This document shows positions 47,164 to 57,375 of a stretch of DNA of 64,000 bases, piece after piece; within the stretch, counting starts at the first letter, position 1, and every line of letters starts with the position of its first letter. The stretch is from the NCBI GenBank assembly GCA_051294375.1, contig CM119264.1, forward strand, positions 31,501,477 to 31,565,476, in the 5' to 3' direction. A program made the position numbers and the translations under genes. The stretch comes from Paraspadella gotoi (taxonomy: Eukaryota > Chaetognatha). Below the pieces are notes generated by a model. That model did no database searches, was not told the origin of the DNA, and saw only the letters and a list, made by a program, of their open reading frames with translations.

Positions 47164-47374
47164 GTTATAAAAAGTGTTTAATTTTGGCCCGCCTTAATAT
47201 ATATATATATATTTCTGTCTTCTCTCCCTCTCAATCTCTATTTCTCTTTCTCTATATCTATGTCTCTCTCTGTCTCTCTCTCTCTGTCTGTCTCTCTCCC
47301 TCTCTCCATCTTCTCTTCTCTACTCTCTTCTACTCACTATCTCTGTTCTCTCTCTCTTCTCTCTCTCTCTGTCT

Positions 47375-47411
<37 letters not shown>

Positions 47412-47710
47412 ACTCTCTTCTCTCTCTCGCTCTCTCTCCATCGTTTGTCTCTCTCTCTCTTTTTCTCTCTCCTCTCTCTCTCTCGTCTCTCTCTATTCTC
47501 TCTGTCTNNNNNNNNNNNNNNNNNNNNNNNNNTTTGGCCCGCCTTAATTATACTATTATATAATAATTCTCTGTCTCTCTCCCTCTCAATTCCTATTCTC
47601 TCTTTTCTACTATATCTATGTCTCTCTCTGTCTCTCTCTCTCTGTCTGTCTCTCTCCCTTCTCCTTCCACTCTCTCTTCTCTATCTCTCTCTCTCACTCT
47701 TCAGTATCTC

Positions 47711-47749
<39 letters not shown>

Positions 47750-47835
47750 CTCTGCTCTCTCTCTCTCTCTATCTTCTCTCTCTCCCTCCCCTCAATCCTC
47801 TGTCCTCTCCTTCTCTCTTTTCTCTCTCTCTCTTC
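47164..47835. repeat. Two copies of a CT-rich segment around a 25-N gap
   Basis: 47164-47507 and 47533-47835 both start tttggcccgccttaat and run through the same CT pattern. The gap 47508-47532 between two copies of one sequence suggests overlapping contig ends left unmerged. Confidence 0.8.
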
Positions 47836-48654
47836 TCTGTCTCTCTGCTCTCTCTATCTCTCTGTCTCTTTATATCTCTCTCTCTCTCTCATCTCTATTT
47901 CTCTCTCTTTTTCTCTCTCTCTCTCTGAGGAGCAGGAAGAGGAAGAGTTGTGGAGGCGAGGAGCAGGAGGACGAGGAGGAGGAAGGAAGAGAGGGAATAG
48001 GAAGAGGAAGAGGAGGAGGAGTAGGAAGAAGAGGAGGAGGAGGAGCAGAAGGAGGAAAAGAATGAAATTAATCATAAAAAAAAAATCGGACATACTTTCT
48101 TTTGTTTTCTTCCTCGATTGAGTTAAAGAGTGACGCCTTCATGCGGTGAATTACTAAACTAAACGAAAAACGAATAACAAAAGTTTTCACGGTAGGCAGA
48201 GATGATGTGAAAAAACAAAAAAGTGCCATTTTCTGAAACCTATAAATCTTAAAGAATACCCATGAGACACTTAATGTGTAAGGTAAGTGAAATTCGATAA
48301 AGGCAGGTTTTTTTAAAACTAATTCAAGTTTTTTGTAAATTTTTTATAAAACATTTATAGTAGTTAGTGAATATGCTTACAATTTTAATGTATATATATC
48401 TATCATTATCTACAGAGCATAAGCTTTAAGTTTGAACCTATCCCAACTTTTGTACGATTTTTTGTTATTGAATTATAAGTAAAAATCATAATTTACCCAA
48501 AAAAAAATATTAATTAATCAGTTCTTCTCAAAACAGATTATTTCTTAAAAATAAACAATTGTTAAAAATGCAGTTCTACTTATGCTTTAAAACAAATTTT
48601 ATAAAAAAAAATTTATATAAAATATTTTGGTTATAATGCCTTTCTTTTCGTTGT

Positions 48655-48929
48655 GTAATAATTAGAAAAGTTTGAAATGAATCTTTCAACAACGATTTTA
48701 TTTTTAATAAAAAACGGACATGTTTCGGCTTAACTACAAGCCTTCCATCAGCATTAAAAAAGTTAGTGAATAAACACAATTATGTGCATAAGAAAGAGTG
48801 AGAGAGAGAGAGAGAGAGAGCGGCAAAGTTTCCAACACAGAGTTGAGAAAGGATATGGGTCAATGTTGAGGACAAGATTAAGGTGTGAAACAAATAGAGC
48901 CAGTTTGTGAAAAGAAAATTGAAAATGGT

Positions 48930-48979
<50 letters not shown>

Positions 48980-49250
48980 AGGAGAAGAGAAGAGTGAGAG
49001 AACTGGAAAAATAATACATTGTGCATTGTACAACAAAGCTAAATATTGTTTAAAAACTTAATGATTAGACCTTCGTTAACTCAATTACTACTGTGGAATT
49101 AAATAAGTTAGTGAAGATGAGTAATTGTGAAATTTAAATGTGAGGAATAATAGATAGGGATAGTTAAGGCAATTATTATTAATAGTGAAAGTATAAAGAG
49201 TTAAGATAGAGCTCAAAGTGAGCTCTCCTTTAATTAGCATTTTAAAAAAA
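48655..49250. mobile_element. Foldback-family member in D1
   Basis: Shares caacgattttatttttaata, acatgtttcggctt, acaagccttc, gcaaagtttccaacacagag and aatacattgtgcattgtac with 45313-46758. No matching right arm is present, so it is a partial or diverged copy. Confidence 0.5.
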
Positions 49251-49580
49251 ATCGTGCGTTTTTATTGAATTTACCGATCACCACATTAAGTGTCTCATGG
49301 GTATACTTTAAGATTTTATAGGTTTAAGAGATGGCAATTTTTTTGTTTTCTTTTCCACATTCCTCTCTGCCTAACCGTGTTGAAATAAATTTTTTTTTTA
49401 AATGAGAAATCGGATTAAATGCAGCAAAATAATTATATTTTAATAAATAGAATCAAGAAAAACTAAAATTTCCAATCTAATAATCACAAAAATAAAAGAA
49501 AATCTTTGTTTATTCATATATTATTTTATTTTTATCTTTAACCAACTTTCTCCTGCCCTCTTCCCGTCTTCTCTCCTCAG

Positions 49581-49800
49581 TGCCTCCGCTCCAACGTACC
49601 TGGTCTTTCCTCGGCGCGCCGCCGTCGCGCGCCGACGCAGCTGACGCCGACGTAGAGATCCGCCGCTTCAATGGAGGACAGATCCTTCGGCCTCTTCCTG
49701 CCCCGTCTCCTCCTCTTCTTCCTTCCTCCTCGCTCCTCGCCCTCTCTCTCTCCCCCAGTCTCAACCCAACACACTTACCCTCGCAGTCGCCTCACCTTCG
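49581..49800 (+). pseudogene. Partial duplicate of the Ig3 exon, damaged
   Basis: An intact-looking acceptor (ctctcctcag, AG at 49579-49580) is followed by VPP, then LQRTWSFLGAPPSRA and EIRRFNGGQILR, closely matching the exon at 52287. Relative to that copy the NVT sequon is lost, an extra G near 49689 shifts the frame after QILR, and the 3' part with PKIDC is absent because the duplication break lies inside the exon. It then runs into CT repeat without a donor. If used it would truncate the receptor. Either a real partial exon duplication or an assembly duplicate of error-rich sequence. Confidence 0.65.
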
Positions 49801-50621
49801 CTTCCTCTCTCTCTCTATCTCTCTGTCTCTTTATATCTCTCTCTCTCTCTATCTCTATTTCTCTCTCTTTTTCTCTCTCTCTCTCTGAGGAGCAGGAAGA
49901 GAAAGAGTTGGAGGGCGAGGAGCAGGAGGACGAGGAGGAGGAAGAGGAAGAGGAGGAATAGGAAGAGGAAGAGGAGGAGGAGTAGGAAGAAGAGGAGGAG
50001 GAGCAGGAAAAGGAAAAAGAAATGAAATTAATCATAAAAAAAAAAAAAAATATTTTGAAAAAAAACGACATTTGTCTTTTGTTTTCTTCCTCGATTGAGT
50101 TAAAGAGTGACGCCTTCATGCGGTGAATTACTAAACTAAACGAAAAACGAATAACAAAAGTTTTCACGGTAGAGCAGAGATGATGTGAAAGAAACAAAAA
50201 AGTGCCATTTCTGAAACCTATAAATCTTAAAGAATACCCATGAGACACTTAATGTGATAGGTAAGTGAAATTCGATAAAGGCAGGTTTTTTTTAAAATAC
50301 TAATTCAAGTTTTTGTAAATTTTTTATAAAACATTTTAAGTAGTTTAGTGAATATGCTTACAATTTTAATGTATATATATCTATCATTATCTACAGAGCA
50401 TAAGCTTTAGTTTGAAACCTATCCCAACTTTGTACGATTTTTTGTTATTGAATTATAAGTAAAAATCATACATTTACCCCAAAAAAAATATTAATTAATC
50501 CAGTTCTTTCAAACAGATTATTTCTTAAAAATAAAAGTACAAATAGTTCTCAAAATGCAGTTCTAACTTATGCTTTAAAACAAATTTATAAAAAAAATTT
50601 ATATAAAAATTGTGGTATTAT

Positions 50622-50873
50622 GGCAACAGCCGGGTTGCCTGTGATGCCCATTGGGATGGGCATCTCACTGTTGGCTTTGGGGGCTTCCGACCCTCAGTGA
50701 CGCCTCCAGTCACTGGCGCGGTTACCCTAGGACGGTCTCGCTTTGCACAACGCAGAGGGAAGTCGTTAGGACTGTGGATGGAACACTACGCCTGGGATGG
50801 TGTGTTCCCCCTCTGAGGCCAATGGATTTGGCTGACGGATGTGGACGTGAGCGGTGTGAATATACCGCCACAG
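50622..50873. repeat. GC-rich structured repeat, copy 1
   Basis: About 250 bp, GC-rich in AT-rich surroundings, built of consecutive hairpins: GGCAAC/GTTGCC at its start, GATGCCCAT/ATGGGCATC, CAGTGAC/GTCACTG, and a GCGGT/ACCGC stem at its end. Copies are at 51119 and 60430. No ORF is conserved between copies. Class unknown; it could derive from a structured RNA or be a small foldback element. Confidence 0.75.
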
Positions 50874-50964
50874 GATCCCCGGGCACAGACATCACTCACA
50901 GGTTCCTCATAGCATGAGGAGTGTCTGACAAGACTGTTACCGATGTGGTAGAGAGAGAGAGAGG

Positions 50965-51075
50965 CAGAGTTGTGGGGGCATAGGCGTTTAGTCGTAGCGT
51001 ACCCCAGGGGCATAGGCGTTTGGTCCGTACGCGTACCCGAAGTCGCAGGGCATAGGCGTTTGTCGTAGCGTGTAC
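50965..51075. repeat. Short array of gggcataggcgtttggtc type
   Basis: Three to four units of 30-45 bp (gggcataggcgttt plus gtcgtagcgtaccc) between the two GC-rich repeats. Confidence 0.75.
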
Positions 51076-51118
51076 CCTGAGAAGGTTGGCGTGTTCGATA
51101 GTAGGGCTCACCACTTAT

Positions 51119-51367
51119 GGCAACAGCCGGGTTCCTGTGATGGCCCATTGGATGGGGCATCTCACTGTTGGCTTTGGGGGCTTCCGACCCTCAGTGACGC
51201 CTCCAGTCACTGGCGCGGTTTACCCTAGGACGGTCTCGCTTTGCCAAACGCAAGGGAAGTCGTTAGGACTGTGGATGGAACACTACGCCTGGGATGGTGT
51301 GTTCCCCCTCTGAGCAATGGATTTGGCTGACGGATGGTGGCAGCTGAGGCGGTGTAATATACCGCCA
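51119..51367. repeat. GC-rich structured repeat, copy 2
   Basis: Same as 50622-50873 with small indels; the first hairpin is weakened (gttcctgtg in place of gttgcctgtg). Both copies were inserted into D2, since D1 has uninterrupted sequence at this point. Confidence 0.75.
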
Positions 51368-51399
51368 AGTAATAATCCTTTCTTTTCGTTGTGTAATAA

Positions 51400-51655
51400 T
51401 TAGAAAAGTTTGAAATGAATTTTACAACGATTTTATTTTTAATAAAAAACGGACATGTTTCGGCTTAACAACAAGCCTTCATCAGCATTAAAAAGTTAGT
51501 GAATTTAAACAAATTATGTGCATAAAGAAAGAGTGAGAGAGAGAGAGAGAGGGCAAAGTTTCCAACACAGAGTTGAGAAAGGATAGTGGTCAATTGTGAG
51601 GACAGATTAAGGTGAAAACAAATAGAGCCAGTTTGTGAAAAGAAATTGAAATGGT

Positions 51656-51724
<69 letters not shown>

Positions 51725-51960
51725 TGAGAGAACTTGAAAAATAATACATTGTGCATTGTACAACAAAGCTAAATATTGTTTTAAACTTAATGATTAGTGT
51801 TAACAATTATCTACTGTGAATAAATAAGTTAGTGAAGATGAAATTGTGAAATTTAAAATGTGAAGGAAATAGAGGTGAGGGATAGTTAAGCAATTATTAT
51901 TATAGTGAAGTATAAGAGTTAAGATAGAGCTCAAAGTGAGCTCTCTTTAATTAGCATTTT
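51400..51960. mobile_element. Foldback-family member in D2
   Basis: Counterpart of 48655-49250 with a longer GA tract (51655-51725). Confidence 0.5.
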
Positions 51961-52286
51961 AAAAAAATCGTGCTTTTATTGAATTTTACTGATCTACCAC
52001 ATTAAGTGTCTCATGGGTGGTATACTTTAAGATTTTATAGGTTTAAGAGATGGCAATTTTTTTGTTTCTTTCACATCCTCTCTGCCCTACCGTGTTTGAA
52101 TATAATTTTTTTTTAAATGAGAAATCGGATTAAATGCAGCAAAATAATTATATTTTTAATAATAGAATCAAGAAAAACTAAAAATTTCAATAATACAAAA
52201 ATAAAAGAAAATCTATTGTTTATTCATATATTATTTTATTTATCTTAACCAACTTCTCCTGCCCCTCTTCCCTCTTCTCTCCTCAG

Positions 52287-52581
52287 TGCCTCCGTCCAAC
52301 GTGACCTGGTCTTTCCTCGGCCGCGCCGTCCGCGCCGACGCAGCGACGCCGCGTCAAGAGATCCGCCGCTTCAATGGAGGACAGATCCTTCGCCTCTTCC
52401 TCCCCGTCTCCTCCTCTTCTTCCTCCTCCTCCTCCTCGCCCCTTCTCTCCCCAGTCTCACCCAACGTGACACTTACCCTCGCAGTCGCCTCACCTTCGCT
52501 TCCTCATCTCTCTCGTTTTCTTCTCGTTTTTATTTTTAGACCGAAGATCGACTGCGCCGCGCCGACGGCTGCTGCTGACGG
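52287..52581 (+). CDS. Ig-superfamily receptor, exon for Ig3 C-G and start of Ig4
   Basis: 295-nt exon, acceptor ctctcctcag (AG at 52285-52286), donor gac-gg|gtaaga at 52582. Two leading bases complete the codon left at 12529 to Val. It reads PPSNVTWSFLGRAVR (C-strand Trp, NVT sequon), EIRRFNGGQILRLFLPV, a 10-Ser run from a TCC microsatellite, SPNVTLTLAVAS (F strand without the usual Cys), then FLLVFIFRPKIDCAAPTAAA. The latter parallels FLNILYEPKILCANP at the start of Ig3 and begins Ig4. An acceptor-like ttttag at 52538-52539 lies in frame and could split the exon, but a 20-nt intron is implausible, so it is read through. Confidence 0.85.
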
Positions 52582-52625
<44 letters not shown>

Positions 52626-53334
52626 AAGAGAGAGAGAAAGAGAAAAAGGATCAACTGCCGCGCGCGATTGCTGCTGCTGACGGGTAAACTTAAAGAGAGA
52701 GAGAGAGAGAGAGGAAATGAGAGTGAGAGAGAGAAAAAAAGAGAAAAAGGAAAAAGGATCAACTGCGCCGCGCCGACGGCTGCTGTTGACGGGTAAAGAG
52801 AGAGAGAAAGAGAGAAAAAAGATCCACTGCGCTGCACCGATGGCTGCTGCTGATGGGTAAAAAGAGAAAAAAAGAGTGAAGATTGACTGCGCTGCTCCGA
52901 TGGCTGTTGATGAGGGGTAAGGTGAGAGAGAGAGAGAGAAAGAAGATCGACTGCGCGGCACCAATGGCTGTTGTTGATGGGTAAAGAGATATAGAGAAAG
53001 AGAGAGTGTGAGAGAGAGAGAGAAGATCAACTGCGCCACTTTGATGGCTACTGCTGATGGGTATGGAGAGAGAGAGAGAAGATCGACTGCATGGCACTGA
53101 TGGCTGTTGCTGATGGTTAAAGAGAGAGAGAGAGGGAGAAAGAGAGAGAGAGAAAGAGAAGATTGACTGCGCCGCTCTGACGGCTGCTGCTGATGGGTAA
53201 AGAAAGACTGAGAGAGAGAATATTGACTGCACTGCTCCGACGGCTGCTGCTGATGGTTATGGAGATAGAGAGAGAGAAAGAGAGCAAGAAAGAAGATCGA
53301 CTGCGCCGCACCGATGGCTGCTGCTGACGGGTAA

Positions 53335-53365
<31 letters not shown>

Positions 53366-53425
53366 AGATCGACAGCGCTGCACTGACGGCTGCTGCTGAC
53401 GGGTAAGAGAGAGAGACAAAGGCTG
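52582..53425 (+). repeat. 12-copy array of exon 3' end plus splice donor
   Basis: The unit is gatcgactgcgccgcgccga, cggctgctgctgacgg, then gtaa and a variable (GA)n tract. The first copy is the real exon end (52550-52581). Eleven more copies start at about 52648, 52757, 52827, 52882, 52945, 53023, 53081, 53160, 53221, 53295 and 53369. Most keep GGGTAA; the copies near 53081 and 53221 read GGTTA. Minus-strand ORFs rich in SSRQ/QQQPS are repeat translations. Confidence 0.92.
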
Positions 53426-53511
53426 TTGACTTGTTCTGTTGTTAATGTTATTTTTTTCATCAATTCGTAGATTGTTATGTATTTACTTCATCTGTTAATG
53501 TCATTGGTCAT
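53426..53511. other. AT-rich intron DNA
   Basis: Short stretch without recognised features. Confidence 0.4.
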
Positions 53512-53612
53512 TAGTCATTGGTCAGCCGGAGGTCTTTGATTGGTCCGTGATTCGTCAGTTGATTGATGATCTGAAAAGACCATGACCAATCACATCACAA
53601 GGCCGACCAAGT
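53512..53612. repeat. Small inverted element with gattggtc/gaccaatc ends
   Basis: Shares ttgattggtccgtgatt-like and gaccaatcacatcacaagg-like words with 60179-60285. The ends are inverted relative to each other. Confidence 0.45.
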
Positions 53613-53715
53613 CCGTTTATATTTTCATACCGTTAATAATGTTGTAATAGTTAAATAGTTTAATAATGTCTTATTTCATTTTCACCAACACTTGACTTTT
53701 CCCCCACCCAATCAG

Positions 53716-54059
53716 CTCCTCCTCCTCCTCCTCCTCCTCCTCCTCCCCATCTAACGTCACCGTCGCCTGTGAGATCATCGCCAACCCCCGCGTCCCGCCC
53801 TCCAACATCTCGTGGGAGATTCACTCCACTTCCTTCGGTCTCTTCACGCGACTCGGCGGCGGACGATACGCTGCTCTGTCGGCCACCGCTGCGCGCGTCG
53901 CTGTCACGCTGCATCGAACGCTGTTCCTGAGGAAGCTGGACTACGTGCTGACGCTGCGAGTGACTGGGAGGAGAGGAGGAGTCACGAAGAACTTCACTAT
54001 AGATTATGGAGGAGGAGGAAGAGGAGAAGGAGGAGGAGGAGGAGGTGAAAGCGTCTCTG
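53716..54059 (+). CDS. Ig-superfamily receptor, exon for Ig4
   Basis: 344-nt exon, acceptor aatcag (AG at 53714-53715), donor tct-g|gtgagc at 54060. One leading base completes a Gly codon from 52581. It opens with a 10-Ser run ((TCC)10), then PSNVTVACEIIANPRVPPSN (B strand Cys and the same A-N-P-x-V-P-P-S-N signature as Ig3), ISWEIHSTSF (C-strand Trp, NIS sequon), VAVTLHRTLFLRKLDYVLTL (E-F strands, again no F-strand Cys) and GVTKNFTIDYG (G strand, NFT sequon). A Gly-rich GGA-repeat linker follows. The domain would be the membrane-proximal Ig. Confidence 0.9.
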
Positions 54060-54079
54060 GTGAGCGGAGATTGTCAAGT

Positions 54080-54715
54080 GTAGTTAAGGAAACATATTCT
54101 CACATCTCGCAAATTTCTATTTTCTCATATTTTCACAACTCATGTTTTCGTATTCTCACATTTCAGAAATTCTCATCTTCTCATATTCTCACTGCGCGCA
54201 AGGCGCTTAGCAGGCTGAAGGGTGCTATCCGCAAGTTCTTTAACACCCTTTAACAGCCATGTAACAGGTTATGGCCTAAGAACCAGGCTTGAGGGTTTTC
54301 TAGGCCCCCAAGTCTGTTTACGGCCGTCCTAACGCTTCCCGCAGGGTACCTAATGGTACCTAGTGATCATGATCTGATGGTTTTACTCAATGAGCCACTG
54401 GGTCATGACTGAAGTTGTCATTCTTATTGGCAGAGCGAACTTATTGCAATGCCCGATCTCATCGTCTTATATTCTCACATGTCACCACTTTCTCGTATTA
54501 TCACATCTCATCGTCTTATATTCTCACATGTCACAAATTTCCATCTTCTCATATTCTCACATGTTACCAATTTTCACTTTCTGATATTCCCACATCTCAT
54601 CTTCTCATATTCTCACATCTCATATATTCCCATTTTCTCATCTTCTCACATCTCATCTTCTCATATCCTCACATCTCATCTTCTCATTTTCTCACATCTC
54701 ACATATTCTTCTCAG
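54080..54715. repeat. Intron with cacatctcatcttctcat minisatellite and SINE-like insert
   Basis: Units of about 20-25 bp (tctcatattctcacatctca) occur at 54095-54195 and 54460-54712, interrupted by a SINE-like insertion (54196-54420). The array leads straight into the acceptor of the transmembrane exon and supplies its pyrimidine tract. Confidence 0.8.
54220..54420 (-). mobile_element. SINE-like repeat inserted in the minisatellite
   Basis: On the minus strand it has a 'tgacccagtggctcattgag' head and later 'ggtaccattaggtaccctgc', then 'aacgcttcccgcagggtacc'-type sequence shared with 10690-10815. Relatives at 6541 and 57500 share the 'gaaccaggcttgagggtttt' part. Confidence 0.5.
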
Positions 54716-54903
54716 GTTCCTCCGTCTCCAACCTCAAGCACCACCCCCCCAACCCTTCGTCCATCCCTCCGCCCGACTTCATTCCCATCGGCCTCATCTC
54801 TGGAGGCGACGTCGCCGGCTTCGGCCTCTTGGAGTTCGTCGTCCTCTCGACTCTCTTATTCCTTCTAGTCGCAGTCGCTCTTACCATCTTAATTCTTTAT
54901 AAG
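54716..54903 (+). CDS. Ig-superfamily receptor, transmembrane exon
   Basis: 188-nt exon, acceptor cttctcag (AG at 54714-54715), donor tat-aag|gtaggt at 54904, ends in phase 0. It encodes SSVSNLKHHPPNPSSIPPPD (Pro/Ser stalk), FIPIGLISGGDVAGFG, then a hydrophobic helix of about 21 residues (FVVLSTLLFLL, VAVALTILIL) followed by YK, a typical stop-transfer end. With the Ig domains upstream this gives a type I topology. Confidence 0.92.
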
Positions 54904-55575
54904 GTAGGTAGAGGGAATAGAAAGGTAAAGGAAGACTAATAGAGAGGTCAAGGAAGACTAATAGAGAGGTAAAGGTAGGGTACAAACGAGGCTTTGCCCA
55001 ACAATCGACCTGGCGTAAAGCTCCCTTTTATTGAAAAATAAAATCAACTTTTCTTGGGGTACAAATTTAAAAGATTTATAATCTCTAAAAGATTTAAAAA
55101 AATGCATGGGTATTGGGTACAAATATAAAACAATTGTATAAGTAACAAAATTCATTCGGCAGTAACTATTTCTGCCATTATCACCAATTTCAGTGCATCG
55201 ACAGTGTTGTACAAGAAGCTGACCTCTTGCTGCACCTCCCTATACACTCGATATTTGATATTTCATATGAAATTGGTACAACCAATATAAAAATTATCCT
55301 TTCATTTAATAAATAAGATATCTTGCCCCCTATTTGATATTTGATATTTGATCCAGAGAACTTGGGGCCACAAATCCGGCGTCAAAAGGGACTGGAAATT
55401 GTCCGCCATTCTTTCCTGCGTCTCCTTTGTCTTCTGGGTCTTTGTTGAATTCTGCCAAAAGATGAACGGACCTCGCCCCATCACTTTTTCACATTTCAAA
55501 TATGTCCCTCGCTGCTCACTTTTCTAAGAATCACCAAGGATGATGTGAACTCGCTTTTCATGATGATGAACACTA
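54904..55575. other. Intron DNA
   Basis: AT-rich, with tandem gtaaaggaagactaatagag near 54925-54975 and short ttgatatttgata repeats around 55250-55350. No gene is recognised. Confidence 0.45.
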
Positions 55576-56149
55576 AGGCGTAGTGAAAGTTACATACGAA
55601 AATTCTAAAAGTCAATTATGAACAACATACCATCAGTGAACATTAATTTGTAAAAAAAATTAATTTTATGTTTTTTTAATTTTCACAGTAGGCTATATTT
55701 TTATTTAGTACTATCCTTATAATATCGAACATTTTCAAAATAGGCTTTTCTTAATTTTGATTGCAGATTTGAATTCCTCGTCAAAAGTTGATAAGAGAAA
55801 ATATAAATCATTTTTAAAAATTCTTTCATTAAATGAGTTAAAAATTAAAAAAAACTTTATTTAATATATAAAAAGTTAATTTCAGCTTAAAATATAGCTT
55901 TTTTTAATTTTTGACCCACTTAATGAAGGAATTTTTCAAAAAGAGTTATATTTCTTTTTATCAACTTTTTATGACGAATCCAAATCTGAACATTTATTGG
56001 TTTAGTACTAGTATAAATATGGCTTACTGCGTAAATTGTAAAATTTATTGTAAATTTTTTTATTACATAAATGTTCATTAGTATAATGTTGTTCGTTCCT
56101 CACTTTTAGAATTTTAATTAAAGTTAAATTTAGAAATTTTACTACGCCT
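55576..56149 (+). mobile_element. Palindromic TA-flanked MITE, copy 3
   Basis: Starts aggcgtagtgaaagttacat and ends attttactacgcct, with TA at 55574-55575 and 56150-56151. It has the same palindromic interior as 4599-5198 and is the cleanest example of the family's inverted ends. Confidence 0.8.
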
Positions 56150-56151
56150 TA

Positions 56152-56808
56152 ATGGACACCGTTCTCAGTTTAGAGCACAATCTACGATGGTTCTATGAAA
56201 TTGGTACAACCAATATAAAAATTATCTTTTCACAATTCGTTCCAGCATTCAGATGCTCTGATGCCTAAGATGAGGCTTTTATCTTTCAGCGCATCTTTAC
56301 CTTATCTGTGAGCAGCGAGCGATGATACAACTTGTACGAACAGAAGTTCAGATCGTCGTGAATGACTCACTTGATAACTCGTGAGCAATTTCAGTCATGG
56401 GAGGTTCGAAATTCTACGCGATCTTTGCTCTGCCTCATTCGATTGTCCATTTTCATATTTATCTCATCTCTTTGTTGGGCTTTTGGTCAGCGCCATTGGC
56501 TTCTGGAAGTTATAAAACTTTATTATTTCATTTGGGGAGATCGCGACCGGGAAAACATTTAAAATCGTCTTGATTTCTGGGCAGACATGGCGCGTGGCAT
56601 GGACATGGACATGTGAAGCGAAAAGCGTAAACTGCGTCCATTTCGTTTCGAATTTCTGGATGAATGAATAAAAATTTAAACAAATTATTTTGTTTTGTTT
56701 TTTTGATGATCCATAATTTTTTTCGGAATTTATGTATAAATATTTTGGAAACGTTTATTTTCTGATTAAATAACATTAGCCTTGAGTTCCTCTAAAATTC
56801 TCTTGGCA
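56152..56808. other. Intron DNA
   Basis: Mixed-composition sequence without tandem repeats; no coding signal of confidence. Confidence 0.45.
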
Positions 56809-56809
56809 G

Positions 56810-56905
56810 ACGCATTGCAATTTAGTAATTCCAACGACGACGACAACGACAACGACGACGACGAGGACGACGACGAAGACGACAGCTTCTGGATTCCGTT
56901 GCTGA
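56810..56905 (+). CDS. Possible alternative terminal exon with Thr run
   Basis: A good acceptor (ctcttggcag, AG at 56808-56809) lies in the intron after the transmembrane exon. In the phase left by that exon (0) it reads THCNLVIP, a run of Thr from an ACG/ACA microsatellite, KTTASGFRC and a TGA at 56903-56905. If spliced in, it would replace the long tail with about 31 residues. In another frame the repeat reads as an Asp run ending at 56970. No polyadenylation signal was checked in detail, and the open frames may be due to the GAC repeat. Confidence 0.25.
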   Translation, partial: THCNLVIPTTTTTTTTTTRTTTKTTASGFRC

Positions 56906-56979
56906 GGGAAAACGATGCCCTCCTTACTTTTTCTCAGTCTGGCAATTTCCTTTCCGTCCTTGGCTTTTAGTTGCTCTTC

Positions 56980-56991
<12 letters not shown>

Positions 56992-57018
<27 letters not shown>

Positions 57019-57067
57019 CTGCTGCCGTCTCTCTCAGTCTCTCTCTGCTCTTTGTCCTCTCTCTTCT

Positions 57068-57105
<38 letters not shown>
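56992..57105. repeat. (CT)n microsatellites
   Basis: Two CT runs (56986-57013 and 57058-57102) with short spacers. Confidence 0.9.
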
Positions 57106-57107
<2 letters not shown>

Positions 57108-57375
57108 GTTCTCTCTAGATACATGTCCGTATTTTCTGAAAAAAAAAGTTCGTAAAACTTGTGACATTATTTTTAAAAATGTGATAATATATAATAAGTA
57201 ATAAGTTTATAAGTTAACTTTTAATGTTTAAACTTCAACTTTTTCTTCAATTGAATTCATCATTGGCTATTTTCAAAAAGCAACCTTTTTTAGCTTAAAT
57301 TTAGAATTAGATTAGATTCGCTGTAGTCAGGCATTGCCTAAGTTCACCCGGCCTATAAGCATGACAGCTTCAGTC

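Larger units (their letters stand above)
39794..47182. repeat. Large repeated block, copy C
   Basis: Starts inside the MITE (gatggggtgattgacttgaa, matching about 31393 in copy B) and follows B to its end at ttataaaaagtgtttaatt. It lacks the left third of B. Differences from B are mostly one-base indels. Where B has gaps, C supplies the foldback element. Confidence 0.85.
47838..49808. repeat. 2-kb duplication, copy D1
   Basis: Runs from ctctctgtctctttatatct through gaggagcaggaagaggaaga, AT-rich DNA, a foldback-family member (48655-49250) and a copied exon start at 49581. It matches 49809-52500 in order; D1 lacks the pair of GC-rich repeats found at 50622-51367 in D2. Confidence 0.85.
49809..52286. 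repeat. 2-kb duplication, copy D2 with insertions
   Basis: Second copy, interrupted at about 50620 by two GC-rich repeats and a 45-bp array (to 51367). After that the match to D1 resumes at cctttcttttcgttgtgtaa and leads to the functional Ig3 exon. Confidence 0.85.

Noticed and set aside
47184-48065. 293-codon ORF of Ser-Leu repeats crossing a gap
   Set aside because: CT microsatellite translation across a 25-N gap between two copies of one sequence.
52538-52540. Acceptor in tatttttag splitting the Ig3/Ig4 exon
   Set aside because: The frame continues through it and no donor lies upstream at a plausible intron length.
52490-53463. Several minus-strand ORFs with repeated Ser-Arg-Gln words
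   Set aside because: Antisense of the 12-copy exon-end array and its GA spacers.
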